A DNA stretch of 64,000 bases from Acanthochlamys bracteata (Eukaryota; Streptophyta; Magnoliopsida; Pandanales; Velloziaceae). The stretch is from assembly GCA_019914995.1 (NCBI GenBank), contig CM034128.1, positions 1,366,501-1,430,500 on the forward strand. Direction: 5' to 3'. This document shows, piece by piece, positions 38,987-50,900 of the stretch. The translations under genes and the position numbers were made by a program. Under the pieces are notes generated by a model. It was given only the letters and a program-made list of their open reading frames with translations. It did no database searches and was not told where the DNA came from. How positions within the stretch are numbered: the first letter of the stretch is position 1; the number at the start of each line of letters is the position of its first letter.

Positions 38987-39242
38987 ATAGGGGGCGTTTG
39001 GGATTGATTATGAAATAGAGTTTTTGTGAAATGAAAGATATTTTTGTCTTTTTTTAAAAACAAGCTCTATTTTTTTTACTTCTAAAAAAATAATAAAAAT
39101 ATGCAATAAAAAGATCTCAATCCGTAACACTTTCTAAATTTTTAAATAAATTTTTTATATATTTATAAAATATGTATTGAAAAATGTGAAATGGAGAATT
39201 GAAAAGATGGATTGGGGGAAAGCAAAGCCAAACACCCCCATA
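38987..39242. mobile_element. MITE with 12-bp terminal inverted repeats and ATA target duplication
   Basis: The element runs from GGGGGCGTTTGG (38990-39001) to CCAAACACCCCC (39228-39239), inverted repeats with one mismatch. ATA flanks both sides (38987-38989 and 39240-39242). The interior is A/T-rich and noncoding, total about 250 bases. A 3-base target site and G-rich ends fit PIF/Harbinger (Tourist-like) MITEs, but assignment to a superfamily is inference. Confidence 0.75.
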
Positions 39243-39305
39243 ATCACAACCATGTTCACTGCCGAATGCAACACCTGTTACAATAATTTTCAATTCTTTT
39301 TTTGA

Positions 39306-39331
39306 ATAATTATAATTATAATTATAATTAT
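39306..39331. repeat. ATAATT microsatellite
   Basis: About four tandem copies of the hexamer ATAATT lie next to the MITE in the TMK upstream spacer. Confidence 0.7.
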
Positions 39332-40180
39332 ATCATGGAGGGCAATATAGTAATTATCAAAATCCTTAATCACATCCTTCTGTGTCTAACTGGAATCAAA
39401 TCCAAACAAGCTGGCTTGCTGGCTTCGTCCGCTCACGTGGGTCCTAGCCGCCTCAAACTTTAACATCATATTAAGTTATCACCGAACACTATTTTAACCA
39501 ATAATTGAACGAAAGGTGTACAACTAACAACATCGGTTGTTTTATTGGCTTGTTTTGATGTTTGGTATTTTAGTTCACGTATATAATTTATTACATTTCA
39601 CGAAGCCCATGTGCGGCGCCTCGTATCGTAGGCTTGCTACGTCCTGAACTAACTGAATCTTCTCTCTCTGTTAATGGTTTGTCACCTTTAATCGCCGTCC
39701 ATTTTGCTTCGTGATTCGTGCGATTAAAAACCTTCAATAATCACTCTTTCTTCTTCCCCAACTCCCCCCTTACCAAATTCGGATGTTTTCATAAATAACC
39801 ACTCAATACATTATGTTACAAATTAATTCCTATATAGTAGGTTTTAGCATGAATGCATTATTTTCTCATTCTTACCCTTGAACAAGAAAGCTACTGCGGT
39901 TGTCAGTCGATGTACAGTTTGGTCTTTTAAGTAATAAAATATCGTACTACCATATTTAAGGAGTTGGTTTCGCTAACTAATGTTTGTGAGGACTGCATTT
40001 GAAATTTACTATTTCTTTCCTATTCATTTAATTTCTGTGAATGAATGAACGCGGTATGCTAGCAAAGCAAAGCAAAACATGGAAAGAAGAGCACTCTTCC
40101 ACAAACCCTAATCAACGAAAAGCTTCAACTTTTTTCTTCTCTCCAAACTAGTTTCAGTTTCTACTCACCGCCGGTGTTTA

Positions 40181-43100
40181 ATGGCGAACTCTCACCACTA
40201 CTACATCTTCTTCTTCTTTTTTGCGACGGCGATAGCCGCTATTGTATCTCCGGCGGCACGTGCAGAAACAGACTCCAGCGATCTAGCGGCATTGCTAGAC
40301 ATAGCTAAGTCGCTAACTGGTTCAAGCAACTTACGCTGGACCGATTCATCAGACCCATGTTCAACTTGGTCGGGTATCAGTTGCTCCGCCGGCGGTAAAG
40401 TCACCGCCATTCAAGCCGGTAACAAAAATTTAACAGGCACTCTCTCTCCTTCCATCGGTAACCTTACCGCTCTCACTCGTCTCGAACTCCACTTCAATTC
40501 ATTATCCGGTCCTCTTCCTTCTGCTCTCGGTAATCTCACGGGGTTACAGTATCTACTCCTTCACCACAACAAGTTCGATTCCATTCCGAAAACTTTTTTC
40601 AAGAACACGCCGGAGTTGATCTCTGTCTACCTTGATGAGAACCCGTTTGCCACGTGGCAATTTAACTCCGATGATATAGCCATTGCTTCCGGGTTAGTTA
40701 ACTTCTCTGCGATTAACACTAACCTCAGTGGTGAAATCCCAGCGGTGTTCGCTACTTCGTTCCCGAGCTTGAACCATTTGGCACTTTCCTACAATTCGCT
40801 TTCTGGATCGATCCCGGTTGAGTTTTCTGGTTCAGGGATTCGATCCTTGTGGTTGAACGACGCCGGGTTGAGTGGATCGATCGATGTTGTTGGGAATATG
40901 AGCTCGTTGGTTGAGCTTTGGTTGAACATGAACGGGTTCACTGGGGCGATTCCGGACTTGTCCGGGTTAACTGAACTAGAAGATTTGCAGTTGAGAGATA
41001 ACCGGCTTACTGGACCGGTTCCTGATTCGTTAACGAAGTTGCCGGCTTTAAAGAAACTAACTTTGACGAACAATTTGCTGCAAGGACCGGTGCTGCTGTT
41101 CCCGAAATCGGTTGATGTTGATCTTGTTGCCAGTTCTGAAAGGTTTTGCTTGCCAACGCCTGGAAACTGCGATAAAAGAGTGAACTTGCTTATCTCGGCG
41201 GCGGGAGGGTTTGGATACCCCGAAAAGCTTGCGGACAGTTGGAAAGGGAATGACCCGTGTGGAGGAGAGTGGGTTGGTGTTAGTTGTGATGTGAGTGGGA
41301 ATATTACTGTTGTTAATTTACAGAAAATGGGACTTAATGGGACCATTTCGCCCGTGTTTGCACAGTTTCCAGCAATGCAGAAGCTGCTTCTGGCAGGAAA
41401 TAATCTCACCGGCATGATACCGAAGGAGCTTACTGGATTAGTTTCTCTCAAGGAGATCGATGTTTCTGATAACAGGATTTATGGGCAAGTTCCCGACTTT
41501 GGCAAGAGTGTTGTTGTTAACACTCAAGGTAACCCTGACATTGGGAAGGATTCTACTTCGGCTCCTACTGGACCGAAGAATCGGACGAGTCCAGCTGGAG
41601 GGAAGAGCTCCGGGACCGACGAGTCAGATGGTGGAGGGAATGCTGCTTTGAAGAAGTCTTCTGGCTCAGCTGGGGTGATTGCTGGCTCGGTTGTAGGCGC
41701 TGCCTGTGTTGTTTTGCTTGCTGGATTGCTTGGGTTCTGCTTGTACAAGAAGAAGAGACAGAGGTTCCGGCGTGTGCAGAGCCCAAACACGACAGTTATC
41801 CACCCGCGACATTCTGGATCAGATCCTGACATGGTTAAGATAACGGTGGCAAGCTCGAGTGCCAACGGTACTGCTGCAAGTGACACGTATAGCCGAATGA
41901 GCAGCAGTGGGCGCCGAGCAGGTGATATTCACATGGTTGAGGCAGGCAATATGGTGATATCCATACAGGTCTTGCGCAATGTCACTAACAACTTTAGTGA
42001 GGAGAATGTGCTAGGCAGGGGTGGGTTTGGAACTGTTTATAAGGGTGAGCTCCATGATGGTACAAAGATTGCTGTGAAGCGAATGGAGTCTGCTGGTGCA
42101 ATAAGCACCAAGGGGCTCAATGAGTTCAAGTCGGAGATCGCTGTGCTTACCAAGGTCCGGCATCGTAATTTGGTTTCTCTGCTTGGATATTGCTTGGATG
42201 GGAATGAGAGGCTGCTGGTTTACGAATACATGCCGCAGGGGACACTCAGCAGGCATCTGTTTGATTGGAAAGACGAAGGGATGAAGCCACTGGAGTGGAA
42301 GAAGAGGCTAAGCATTGCGTTGGATGTTGCAAGGGGTGTGGAGTATCTGCACACCCTAGCTCAACAGAGCTTCATCCACAGGGATCTCAAGCCATCCAAC
42401 ATCCTTCTTGGGGATGATATGAAAGCAAAGGTTGCGGACTTTGGTCTTGTCCGTCTTGCACCGGATGGCAAATGCAGTTTGGTTGAGACCAGACTTGCTG
42501 GAACTTTTGGTTATCTTGCACCAGAATATGCAGGTTAGCTTTCGTTGAAATTTGATTTGATGGTTGCATTCTTTTATTCATATGTTATAGGTAACACTTG
42601 AGGATATTTTAAGTTCTGTCGGCTTGTTAGTTGTGTGTGTGATTGATTAACGTATATTTCATGAGATTAATGATGGTGATAGTCTCACTGAACTCTTGAT
42701 TCTTGAATGCTCTTTCCTGTTAGCCTTTACATGATTAGACAAGTTATTTGTATATTACCAAATCTGCTGGCCTTTTCTGTGGATCATCAATTAGATCTTC
42801 TTGCTTCTGCAGTAGGATTATACAATTAATGGTTATCTACACAGTATCATAGTTGTCGGCTATAGTGAATTGGAAGTTTGCCTTTTTTTCAAGGTAGAAC
42901 GTTTTTTGTGGGCACGCAAGTCCTCAGTTTACTTGCAGTTGCTATTTAGCCTACAAAGTATTGGAGCTTGCTATATCTATATTAGCTATCAACTATAATA
43001 TCTGATCCAATCACATCTTCATTAACAATTTCTTGCAAAGATTTCGAACAACTTCATTGATGATCTTATAGGAACAAGGTATATGACCCTAGTTGTTGAG

Positions 43101-43977
43101 TTCATTAAAGGATTCTATCCAACATTGATATATAAATTGGCAAAATGCTCTAGCCTTGCGTTATCTTCATTACTCAACTAGAGAGCAGGCACTTGTGGTT
43201 CTGGCTAGCATCTGCTCTCTAAAAGAGGATCCTTTCCATTGGGGATTTCTGCTTGAAACTAGCAATTATTGTGCAAATAGTCTTAACATAGTGGTATACT
43301 CGCTCTGTTCTTGATTATGCTTGAGTGAAACAGTACTGACTTACACCAATTATGGTAGGGAAAACTGTACTGGTGTAATTGTAACCAGTATACGGTTTCC
43401 CTATGTTTGTACCCCAATCTAACAGTTGAGATTTTCTGTATTTTCTGCAGTGACGGGTCGTGTGACAACAAAAGCTGATATCTTCAGCTTTGGGGTGATC
43501 CTGATGGAGTTGATCACTGGTCGGAAGGCGTTAGATGAAAGCCAACCAGAGGAGAGTGTGCACCTTGTCACTTGGTTCCGCCGCATGCAACTTAACAAAG
43601 ACACCTTCGGCAAGGCCATTGATCCAACAATTGATCTTGACGAGGAGACCTTTGCAAGCATCAGCACTGTTGCAGAACTTGCTGGACACTGCTGTGCTCG
43701 TGAGCCTCATCAGCGGCCTGACATGGGTCATGCAGTAAATGTTCTGTCCTCGCTAGCTGAGATGTGGCGGCCAGCTGACCCTGACTCAGAAGACAGTTAC
43801 GGAATCGACCTCGACATGACATTACCACAAGCTCTCAAGAAGTGGCAAGCATTTGAGGACAGCCACATGGACGGTGCCACATCTTCATTCCTTGCTAGCC
43901 TTGATAATACTCAGACTAGCATACCCACAAGACCTCCAGGATTTGCCGAGTCCTTCACATCTGCAGATGGTAGATAG
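40181..43977 (+). CDS. TMK: TMK-type leucine-rich repeat receptor-like kinase
   Basis: TMK kinases act at the plasma membrane in auxin-linked growth signalling. Exons 40181-42533 and 43451-43977 join (phase 1) at [13 protein letters not shown] to 959 residues; the intron is 917 bases and sits in the activation/P+1 region, as is typical of TMKs. Order: hydrophobic signal peptide (about 1-28), first LRR block, a non-LRR island with paired Cys ([12 protein letters not shown] to [15 protein letters not shown]), second short LRR block, Ser/Pro/Gly-rich juxtamembrane stretch, and membrane helix [20 protein letters not shown] followed by KKKRQRFRR. The kinase shows [31 protein letters not shown] and [11 protein letters not shown], and the TMK C-terminus [17 protein letters not shown]. 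All catalytic residues are present. Which TMK it matches was not resolved. Confidence 0.95.
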
Positions 43978-46129
43978 TGTGTTAGGATTGTAACCTTTCG
44001 TAAAGGTGGCTTCTTCATTCCTTTTGGTTTCTGCTCTTGTGCTGCTATGCTTTTATTATTTTTTGGATCTCTCTTTGAGTTGCGTTCCTGTTTCCCAATC
44101 TTCCTTAAACATTCTCCTTAATTTTCGAGATTTTCAGATCTTTAATGAGAATTACATCTGTGCTCCAGTTGCGGTCCTATTGCGTTATTCCATAGTATTT
44201 GTTCTTTGCTTAAATATTCTGGTGAGAATTGCTTGCAAGTCTTTGTTAACACTGTTTCGTATTGATAGATGGTCCATAGACAGCTTGTATATTTGGTCGT
44301 ATTGTTTGGTACTTGTCTGGGAAGTATACTAAAGAAGAAGAAAGAAACCAAAAGAGAATCTGGAACAACATTATGAGAAGGTTCAGGTTCGCCATTGAGT
44401 AATATAACCCAATAGCAATACCTGTTTACCATTCCCTCAAGGGTTCCACAAAAACCTAACATAGTAGAGACAGCTTATAACTATCAATAAAGCAATGAAT
44501 GAATGAATGTGTGTCAAAGATTATCATTACGATATTTGTTCAACATGGTGACCGATGACAAGAAACAACTCAGACAATCAAATCTTGTTCGGCGTGGAAC
44601 AACACAAGTCTATTGAATCTTGCAATGAAAACCAAACTCATCAATCAGTTGAACTCCAACAATTTGCAACCTAATTTATATCAACTTTCGCAAGACATCA
44701 TTCTAAATCCATGTATGCATATATAAAAGGCTTACTTTAAATTTCCCAGTATAAATTCACAGAACAGGTTTTTTTCTTGATTTCTAGACAGGAAAGCTTA
44801 TTTCCTTAGTCTATCATAACCAACCCTGAAGTAGTTCCAAGAACAGCACCTTTTCCTATCAGCTAATGGGTTTCATTTTTAATATTTATGGCAAAACCTT
44901 GCCAGAAAACAGTTTTTAATTTTTAATTTTTATATTTTTAATATATTTTTTATAAGTATTTTAAAATTTTATTTAAAATATAAAAATTTTATAGAGTAAG
45001 ATTTTTTTATTATTTATTTTTATTATTTTTTAGATAAAAAAATAAAACTTATTTTAAAAAAATAAAAGTATCTTTTTTTAAAAAAATTTATTTAAAAATA
45101 CTTTCAAACGCTTTCTATAGAATTTCTAGTAGAAATGCCATCTTGGTAACATTTCATTGTTTAACTTTTAATAGTTTTAAACAAATTTATTTAAAAATTT
45201 AGTTTTGAATAATTTTTATATTAAAAAAGAGCCCTAAATTGTACTCCAGTTAAACTACTTGCCCTCAATTTTGTTTCATTTGAAGAAAGAAATCGACGGT
45301 GGAGCTGATCGACTAAGTGGCAGGCTAAATAAAGATATTGACGCGTTAATTAATAATCTGCAAAAAAAATGTTTTAAATTGCGTAAATTATAGTTTATTA
45401 AAATAAATTTTATAAAATAAAATTAAAAAATCTAAGTGATAATTATAATGTATGAAATTAAATTTGATGACCGTAATATGTAAAATATAAATTTAAAATC
45501 TAGAAAAAAGTTATTTATAATTAAAATATGCCTAAAAGACAGGCCGAAAGTGAGCCGGTCCACCAACTCGTTGACCGGACCAATCAACTGGTCACCAGGT
45601 CAGAAATTTCGGACCGGAAACCAACTGGCACCGCCCCGTTTCCGTTTTATTTATTTATTTAAACTCTTTTCTTAACTACTCAAGTAATAATTAAAGAAAT
45701 AATAGGGAAACGAAAACTACTGCTGACATTTCTAGAAACAAGAAAAGTATTTGTAATAATTAAGGACTTTTTAATTTTTCGCCACTGAAATTTCTATAGT
45801 TAACTATCACGACCGCAGCAACCTACGGTAATCCCAATTTCTCAAAATTCTAACAATTATTACGGTGGATTATATTAAATAGTTGTTAGTGAAGGACGGA
45901 AGATAACCTACCTCTGAAAAATTTTCAACGGTCAACATTCAAACTCTTTTTTTCTTCTAACCATATCATATCATTTCATAACACTCTGTTCTTCTTCTTC
46001 TTCTTCTAGATCTTGTGTTCTTCCATACAAGTAAAGAATGAAACTTGATTCTTAAAACAAAAAGCATACGCACAATATTCTCTAGTCTCTAAGTCTTTCT
46101 TTCCTCTGCTTTCCAATTCTTACTCTTCA
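43978..46129. other. TMK 3' flank, AT-rich repeats and PUB promoter
   Basis: No gene is supported. It contains an AT-rich fold-back repeat at about 44930-45115 and a GC-rich patch at 45541-45640 in which CCGGTCC (45555-45561) is repeated inverted as GGACCGG (45611-45617). W-box-like sites are TTGACC at 45571-45576 and GGTCAA at 45930-45935, plausible for a stress-induced PUB gene. A CTT-rich leader lies at 45985-46010. Confidence 0.45.
44930..45115. repeat. AT-rich fold-back repeat copy
   Basis: Tracts such as TTTTTATAAGTATTTTAAAAT face complementary tracts near AAATACTTTCAAACGC at the right end. The right-end TTTCAAACGCTTT matches the ends of other copies. Confidence 0.4.
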
Positions 46130-47455
46130 ATGTTAATGGCGACAGTGCAAGCAAAGAACAACAACAAGCATTCTTCATCACTAATGGCTTCAAGCTTCAA
46201 AGTCTTCGACGCAGAGATAACGGTCCCGGCGCATTTCCGGTGCCCAATTTCTCTCGAACTCATGAAAGACCCTGTAGCTACGTCCAGTGGAATCACCTAC
46301 GACAGGTCTAGCATTGAAGCATGGCTCGAAACAGGCGGCAGAACGTGTCCGGTAACCGGCACGGAGATCAATCCAGATGAAGAGCTCATTCCTAACCATG
46401 TGTTGCGCCGCATGATCCAGAACTGGTGCGTCGCCAACAAATCTCTCGGGATCGAACGGATACCGACTCCGAGAGTCCCTATAACAATTTCTCAGGCATC
46501 CGATATCTTAGCCAGTATTGAGTCTGCGAGCCGGATATCGAACTCTAGGATGAAAGAATTGATCAAGAAGATGAAAGCTTTGGTCAGGGAAAGCGACCGG
46601 AATCGGAAACATTTCGTCTCTGCTGGTGCAGCTAAGGTGCTAGCTGCTTGTTTTAGTGTTACAGGAGACTCGAGCGTGTTGTCGGCGATGGCGACTGTTG
46701 TTCCTCCACTCGATGAAGAAGCTTGCAGGAATTTAATGTCGCCGGGAACTTTGAACTCTGTTGTTACGATGTTAAGCTCGGGAGATTTGGAAAGCAGACA
46801 TTATGCAGTGTTAGTTCTCAAGGAGCTCTTCTCTTCGTATGATAAATGTATCGATATCGACGATAAGCAGCTCATCAATGCACTGGTGAAGTTAATCAAG
46901 GAACCTATCTGTCCTCAAGCCACAAAAGCTGCACTGGCTACTATCTTCTACATAATTTCGTTCAATGAAGCAACCGCTTCATTGTTTGCAGAAGCAGGAC
47001 TGGTGCCTTTGTTACTAGAATTATTGGTAGAAGATGAAAAGAGCTCGTCCCAGCGGGGGCTAGCAGTTTTTAGTGAACTACTAAATTGCGAAAGAGGAAG
47101 AAAAGCTGCATATGAGCATGCACTGACGGTGCCTGTGCTAGTGAAGAAGATGTTCAGGGTTTCCGACACGGCGACTGAGCTAGTTGTTTCAAGTTTGTGG
47201 AGATTACTGAAGAGCTCCAGTACAAAGGCTGCTTCAGAAGGTGTTGGTTTGGCCGATGAAGCATTGCAGTTAGGTGCATTTCAGAAGCTGCTGCTTCTCT
47301 TACAGGTTGGGTGTAGCAAGGACACAAAGGAGAAGGCTACACAAGTGTTGAAAATGTTGAATGGTTCAATGGGCAAGTGGGAATGCTTTGAACCCAATAG
47401 GGAATTCAAAGTGTTTAGGAGACCATTGAAACAAACTATTATTTCACAGAAATGA
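46130..47455 (+). CDS. PUB21: U-box E3 ubiquitin ligase with ARM repeats (PUB20/21-like)
   Basis: This intronless gene encodes 441 residues. The U-box occupies about residues 33-107: VPAHFRCPISLELMKDPVAT, then SGITYDRSSIEAWLETG, TCPVTGTEI and LIPNHVLRRMIQNWC. It should recruit E2 enzymes for substrate ubiquitination. GIERIPTPRVP directly after the U-box is typical of PUB20/PUB21. The rest is a helical ARM-repeat region, for example GTLNSVVTMLSSGDLESRHYA and AGLVPLLLELLVEDEKSSSQ. A second ATG 6 bases into the frame could equally be used. W-box-like motifs upstream suggest pathogen or wound induction, known for related PUBs, but this is inferred. The 3' end faces VPS35, with 477 bases between stop codons. 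Confidence 0.92.
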   Translation: MLMATVQAKNNNKHSSSLMASSFKVFDAEITVPAHFRCPISLELMKDPVATSSGITYDRSSIEAWLETGGRTCPVTGTEINPDEELIPNHVLRRMIQNWCVANKSLGIERIPTPRVPITISQASDILASIESASRISNSRMKELIKKMKALVRESDRNRKHFVSAGAAKVLAACFSVTGDSSVLSAMATVVPPLDEEACRNLMSPGTLNSVVTMLSSGDLESRHYAVLVLKELFSSYDKCIDIDDKQLINALVKLIKEPICPQATKAALATIFYIISFNEATASLFAEAGLVPLLLELLVEDEKSSSQRGLAVFSELLNCERGRKAAYEHALTVPVLVKKMFRVSDTATELVVSSLWRLLKSSSTKAASEGVGLADEALQLGAFQKLLLLLQVGCSKDTKEKATQVLKMLNGSMGKWECFEPNREFKVFRRPLKQTIISQK

Positions 47456-47932
47456 AACAAACTAGTAGTACATAGACTTGGTCAATCGACACGTATTTTT
47501 TGCAAAAAGTTGGACTAACTTCTGATGATACCTCAAATACAGGTCCAGTCAAAGCAGGTCATCCCTGGTTAGTTATATATATCAGCAACAATTTTTATAT
47601 GTATGAATGAGAAGACCCATGTAATGAAATATGAATGAGTTCAAATTGTGACATTTTTCAATAATTAACATCCTTCAGAGAAACAATAGTCACTGGGAAA
47701 ACAAGCTGTCTCTCAGTAATCTTCCTAAGACTTTCCAAGCAAAATCTCTTCGCCGTAACATACATCAGACACAAGGAGAAAGGGAGCGGAATGTAAAACA
47801 AATGAGCCAAAATACAAATACCCATATACAGCTGGTTTTATTTGATATTTACATTCCTGGAAGCTTTTGGTCGGGAAAGAAATCTCATGGTACCAATGTG
47901 ACTAAATCAGAGGTTAATTCAATTTTTTAAGA
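47456..47932. other. Shared 3' spacer between convergent PUB and VPS35 genes
   Basis: The 477 bases between the two stop codons have no coding potential and presumably hold both 3' untranslated regions. Confidence 0.5.
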
Positions 47933-50900
47933 TTACACCTTAATCCCCTCGTACTTCTCAGCCATGCTACCCCCTTTCTGCTTCTGGAAGTGAATGTACC
48001 TCATGGTACTGTTAAAGAATGCTTCTGCAGGTGGATCTTGTGATGCATTTTCACTATGCATTTCTGTTGTTATCAATTCGATCAAATCCTGGATCATTGT
48101 GCTTGTGATTTGTGGATTGCCCTTTTCAAAGAAATACAAGTACCTGATAGAAACCAAGAGGAATGTCTCAGATGAACTTCATATAGGTTCAGAGTAAAGA
48201 GTAAAACATTTTCAGTCCAAAAAGTTACTTGTTTAGAATCTCAACGAACAGCGACACGGATCCTCCACCACCACCCCTCGCAACATTAGCCATTTGCTGA
48301 GCAGCATTAGCAATCCTCAAGGCACGCTTTAGGCAGAGGAGCGCCCTGGAAGTAGTACAACTAGTTAGAAGGCAGATATATAGAGAGCAGAAGACTTTAT
48401 TCAAAGCATGTAAATAAATTCCAGCACAGCAGGTATCACAATGGCACAGATTATAATGGCATGGTTCAAAGGATCCGTGTCAGCCAAATTAGATGGATAA
48501 ACACTCCATCATGCTTGTACTAGTGATAATTATTGAAAGTACTGCTTCTACTTTATGTCCATAGTCCATAATTAAACAGTGAGCCATGCTTTCAGAACCT
48601 ATAGGATGCAAGTCTACAAGGTATCGGGAGATAATGTATGTGAAAAAAGTGGTAAAGAAAATGCTAGATATGCATTTGCATGTTCAAGCATTTTCGCACC
48701 TTTCACCATCCTTGATTCCATCCTGCTCATCAACCCAGAAGAGATGAGAGCATGCATAAACTGCTCTGCACTGATCAGGCTTCTTAAGGAGTTTTGCAGA
48801 ATACTGAAACGAAAACATGCAGCAAAAAATAAGTACCAATTGTTCTAATAGCAAAAGAATTCTTCAAACTTATACTCCAAATAATCAAAGGATGGTACCC
48901 CTGTGGCCTTGTGTGTGAGAGTATCTCTGTTCTCAACACCAAATATGTTCATCCTCTGAAGAGCTCCTATAATTAGGTGAATTGCTGTCACTTGTGCTTT
49001 TGAATCCTACCCAAAGAATAATCCCACACAAATTCAGCCTTTAATAGCTACATTGAAGTAGAGAAGATTGTAGTAATTGAAAGCCTCTACTAAAATTCAA
49101 TTACTTACTGCAACTTCTTCTTCGTACAGTATAAATGCTTGAGTGAAGAATTCATATGCAACAGGTTCGAGATTGCAATCATTGGCAGCCTGCAGAGACA
49201 ACAAACTAAGCAAGAGGGGAAGAGGCTGAACCACAAATCTCGAAAGGAGATTTAACACACCTCTGCACATTGCAAGTACAGCCTTAGGGCAAGCTCTGGT
49301 GATGGAACAGATGACAACGCCTCAATGGTCTGGATTAAAGTCACAATTAAAAGATCCAACAGTTAGCAGTGAGGAAAGCAACTAGCACACAAGTACTAAC
49401 AAGCACATAAAAGTTAAATGAGCGGAGGACGAGTAGAAATCACCCAAGTTACTGAAACTGTCATGAAATATTATATACGGATAGGCCATAATTACTAGTT
49501 CTAGAAAGGCATCCAATGGTCTTGCAACAAAACAAAAAACAACCTGATGCAAAATCTGAAATATTTTCTTTGGTGTTGCTGGTACATCTTCTCCAACCAA
49601 GTCTCCCTCCTGAACTTGCAACAATCTGACCAGCTGCACATATAACCATTGAAACTAATAGTTATTAAAGATCTCAATGAAATTGAAATTAGAGCAAAGA
49701 AAACTGAGCATGGAATTCATCCTTGAGGTATCAGCTTCTACTCTCTTCTGTGTTATTAAATTAATAGCAAGTCAGTGATTTAAGCCTAGAAGAATTTACT
49801 GCTGCTAATCACAAATGACTAAAATGTATAACTCACAGATCCAATAACTTGCTAATAACCTGAACATTAACGTAATCAGAAATTTTCATATAACAAGAAC
49901 AAATATTGACGTATTTGACAATTGGAACCCAAAACTGCCTAATAGGAAAAGCTAGGCAAAACCTTATTTTGTTAGATTATTGCACACTGCATAATAAAAA
50001 GTACTGCTAATTTCAGTTAAACATTTTAGGTATTAGTCATTAGTACCACACCAAAAAACTGTAGAACTTGGCGAGCAAAAGTAAATCAATAGTACTTCTT
50101 AACTTGCATGTGTGCATCAATAATGTTACAAAGACCAGCTAAGAAGTGATCAAAAGCAATGATATGCAACCTTGTGGCAGATGGTACAAGTATTTTAACC
50201 ATGACGAATGAGAATATAATGATCTTACTGACATTCATATAATATAGTATAGATCCGTAATAGAATCATTGAAGTTGAAAGACAAACCTTCAAGGCTGAA
50301 AAGACGAGGGGAGGTACAGTGAAGGGGAGCCTCTTGGGACCTCCGGCAAGAATATGCTCCTTTACAGTACATATTATCTGAAATGCAAAATGGAGGAGAT
50401 TATTCTCCGATCTTCTTGAAAGTACAAGCTGCTACATAGTCATATATCGTACATCCAATGCTATACAAGCGCATACTAAAGCAAACAACAAAAGTTCAAT
50501 ATCATGAACATGACAAAATAAACCAAGATCATGACCGAAAACCAAGACGAACCTTTCCAGATTCTAATGCACAAGGTTCTATGATGAATGGTTATAAGAT
50601 AATAACAAAGACAACCTAACTGTAGTATTCATTACAAGCATAAATTAGCACAAATGATTAGTAAAAGCCTCAAACAGAGAACATTAAGAAAAAAGCTGGA
50701 AGAAAGACGAGAGAACAGATGTTGCGAGATAGAGAGATGCGCAAATATAAACTACTGAACCATGAATTCTATTAACATTGACAATGTGAATCTATATATG
50801 TTCAGAAAGGCTTTGAAGACCTTCAACATCTCCTCTGGCTCATCATTGTGCAACATATGTATTAGACGAGCTACAGAATTCTGTTCCTCATGAAAGTCCT

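Larger units (their letters stand above)
36673..40180. other. Repeat-rich spacer upstream of the TMK gene
   Basis: No gene is supported. AT-rich repeat copies occupy about 37660-37770, 38140-38330, 38490-38625, 38695-38925 and 38987-39242; a short ATAATT tandem repeat lies at 39306-39331. The last few hundred bases before 40181 are the TMK promoter and a pyrimidine-rich leader. Confidence 0.5.

Noticed and set aside
44006..44332. 108-codon hydrophobic plus-strand frame after TMK
   Set aside because: It lies in the TMK 3' flank, is T-rich, and shows no family motif; most likely 3' UTR read by chance.
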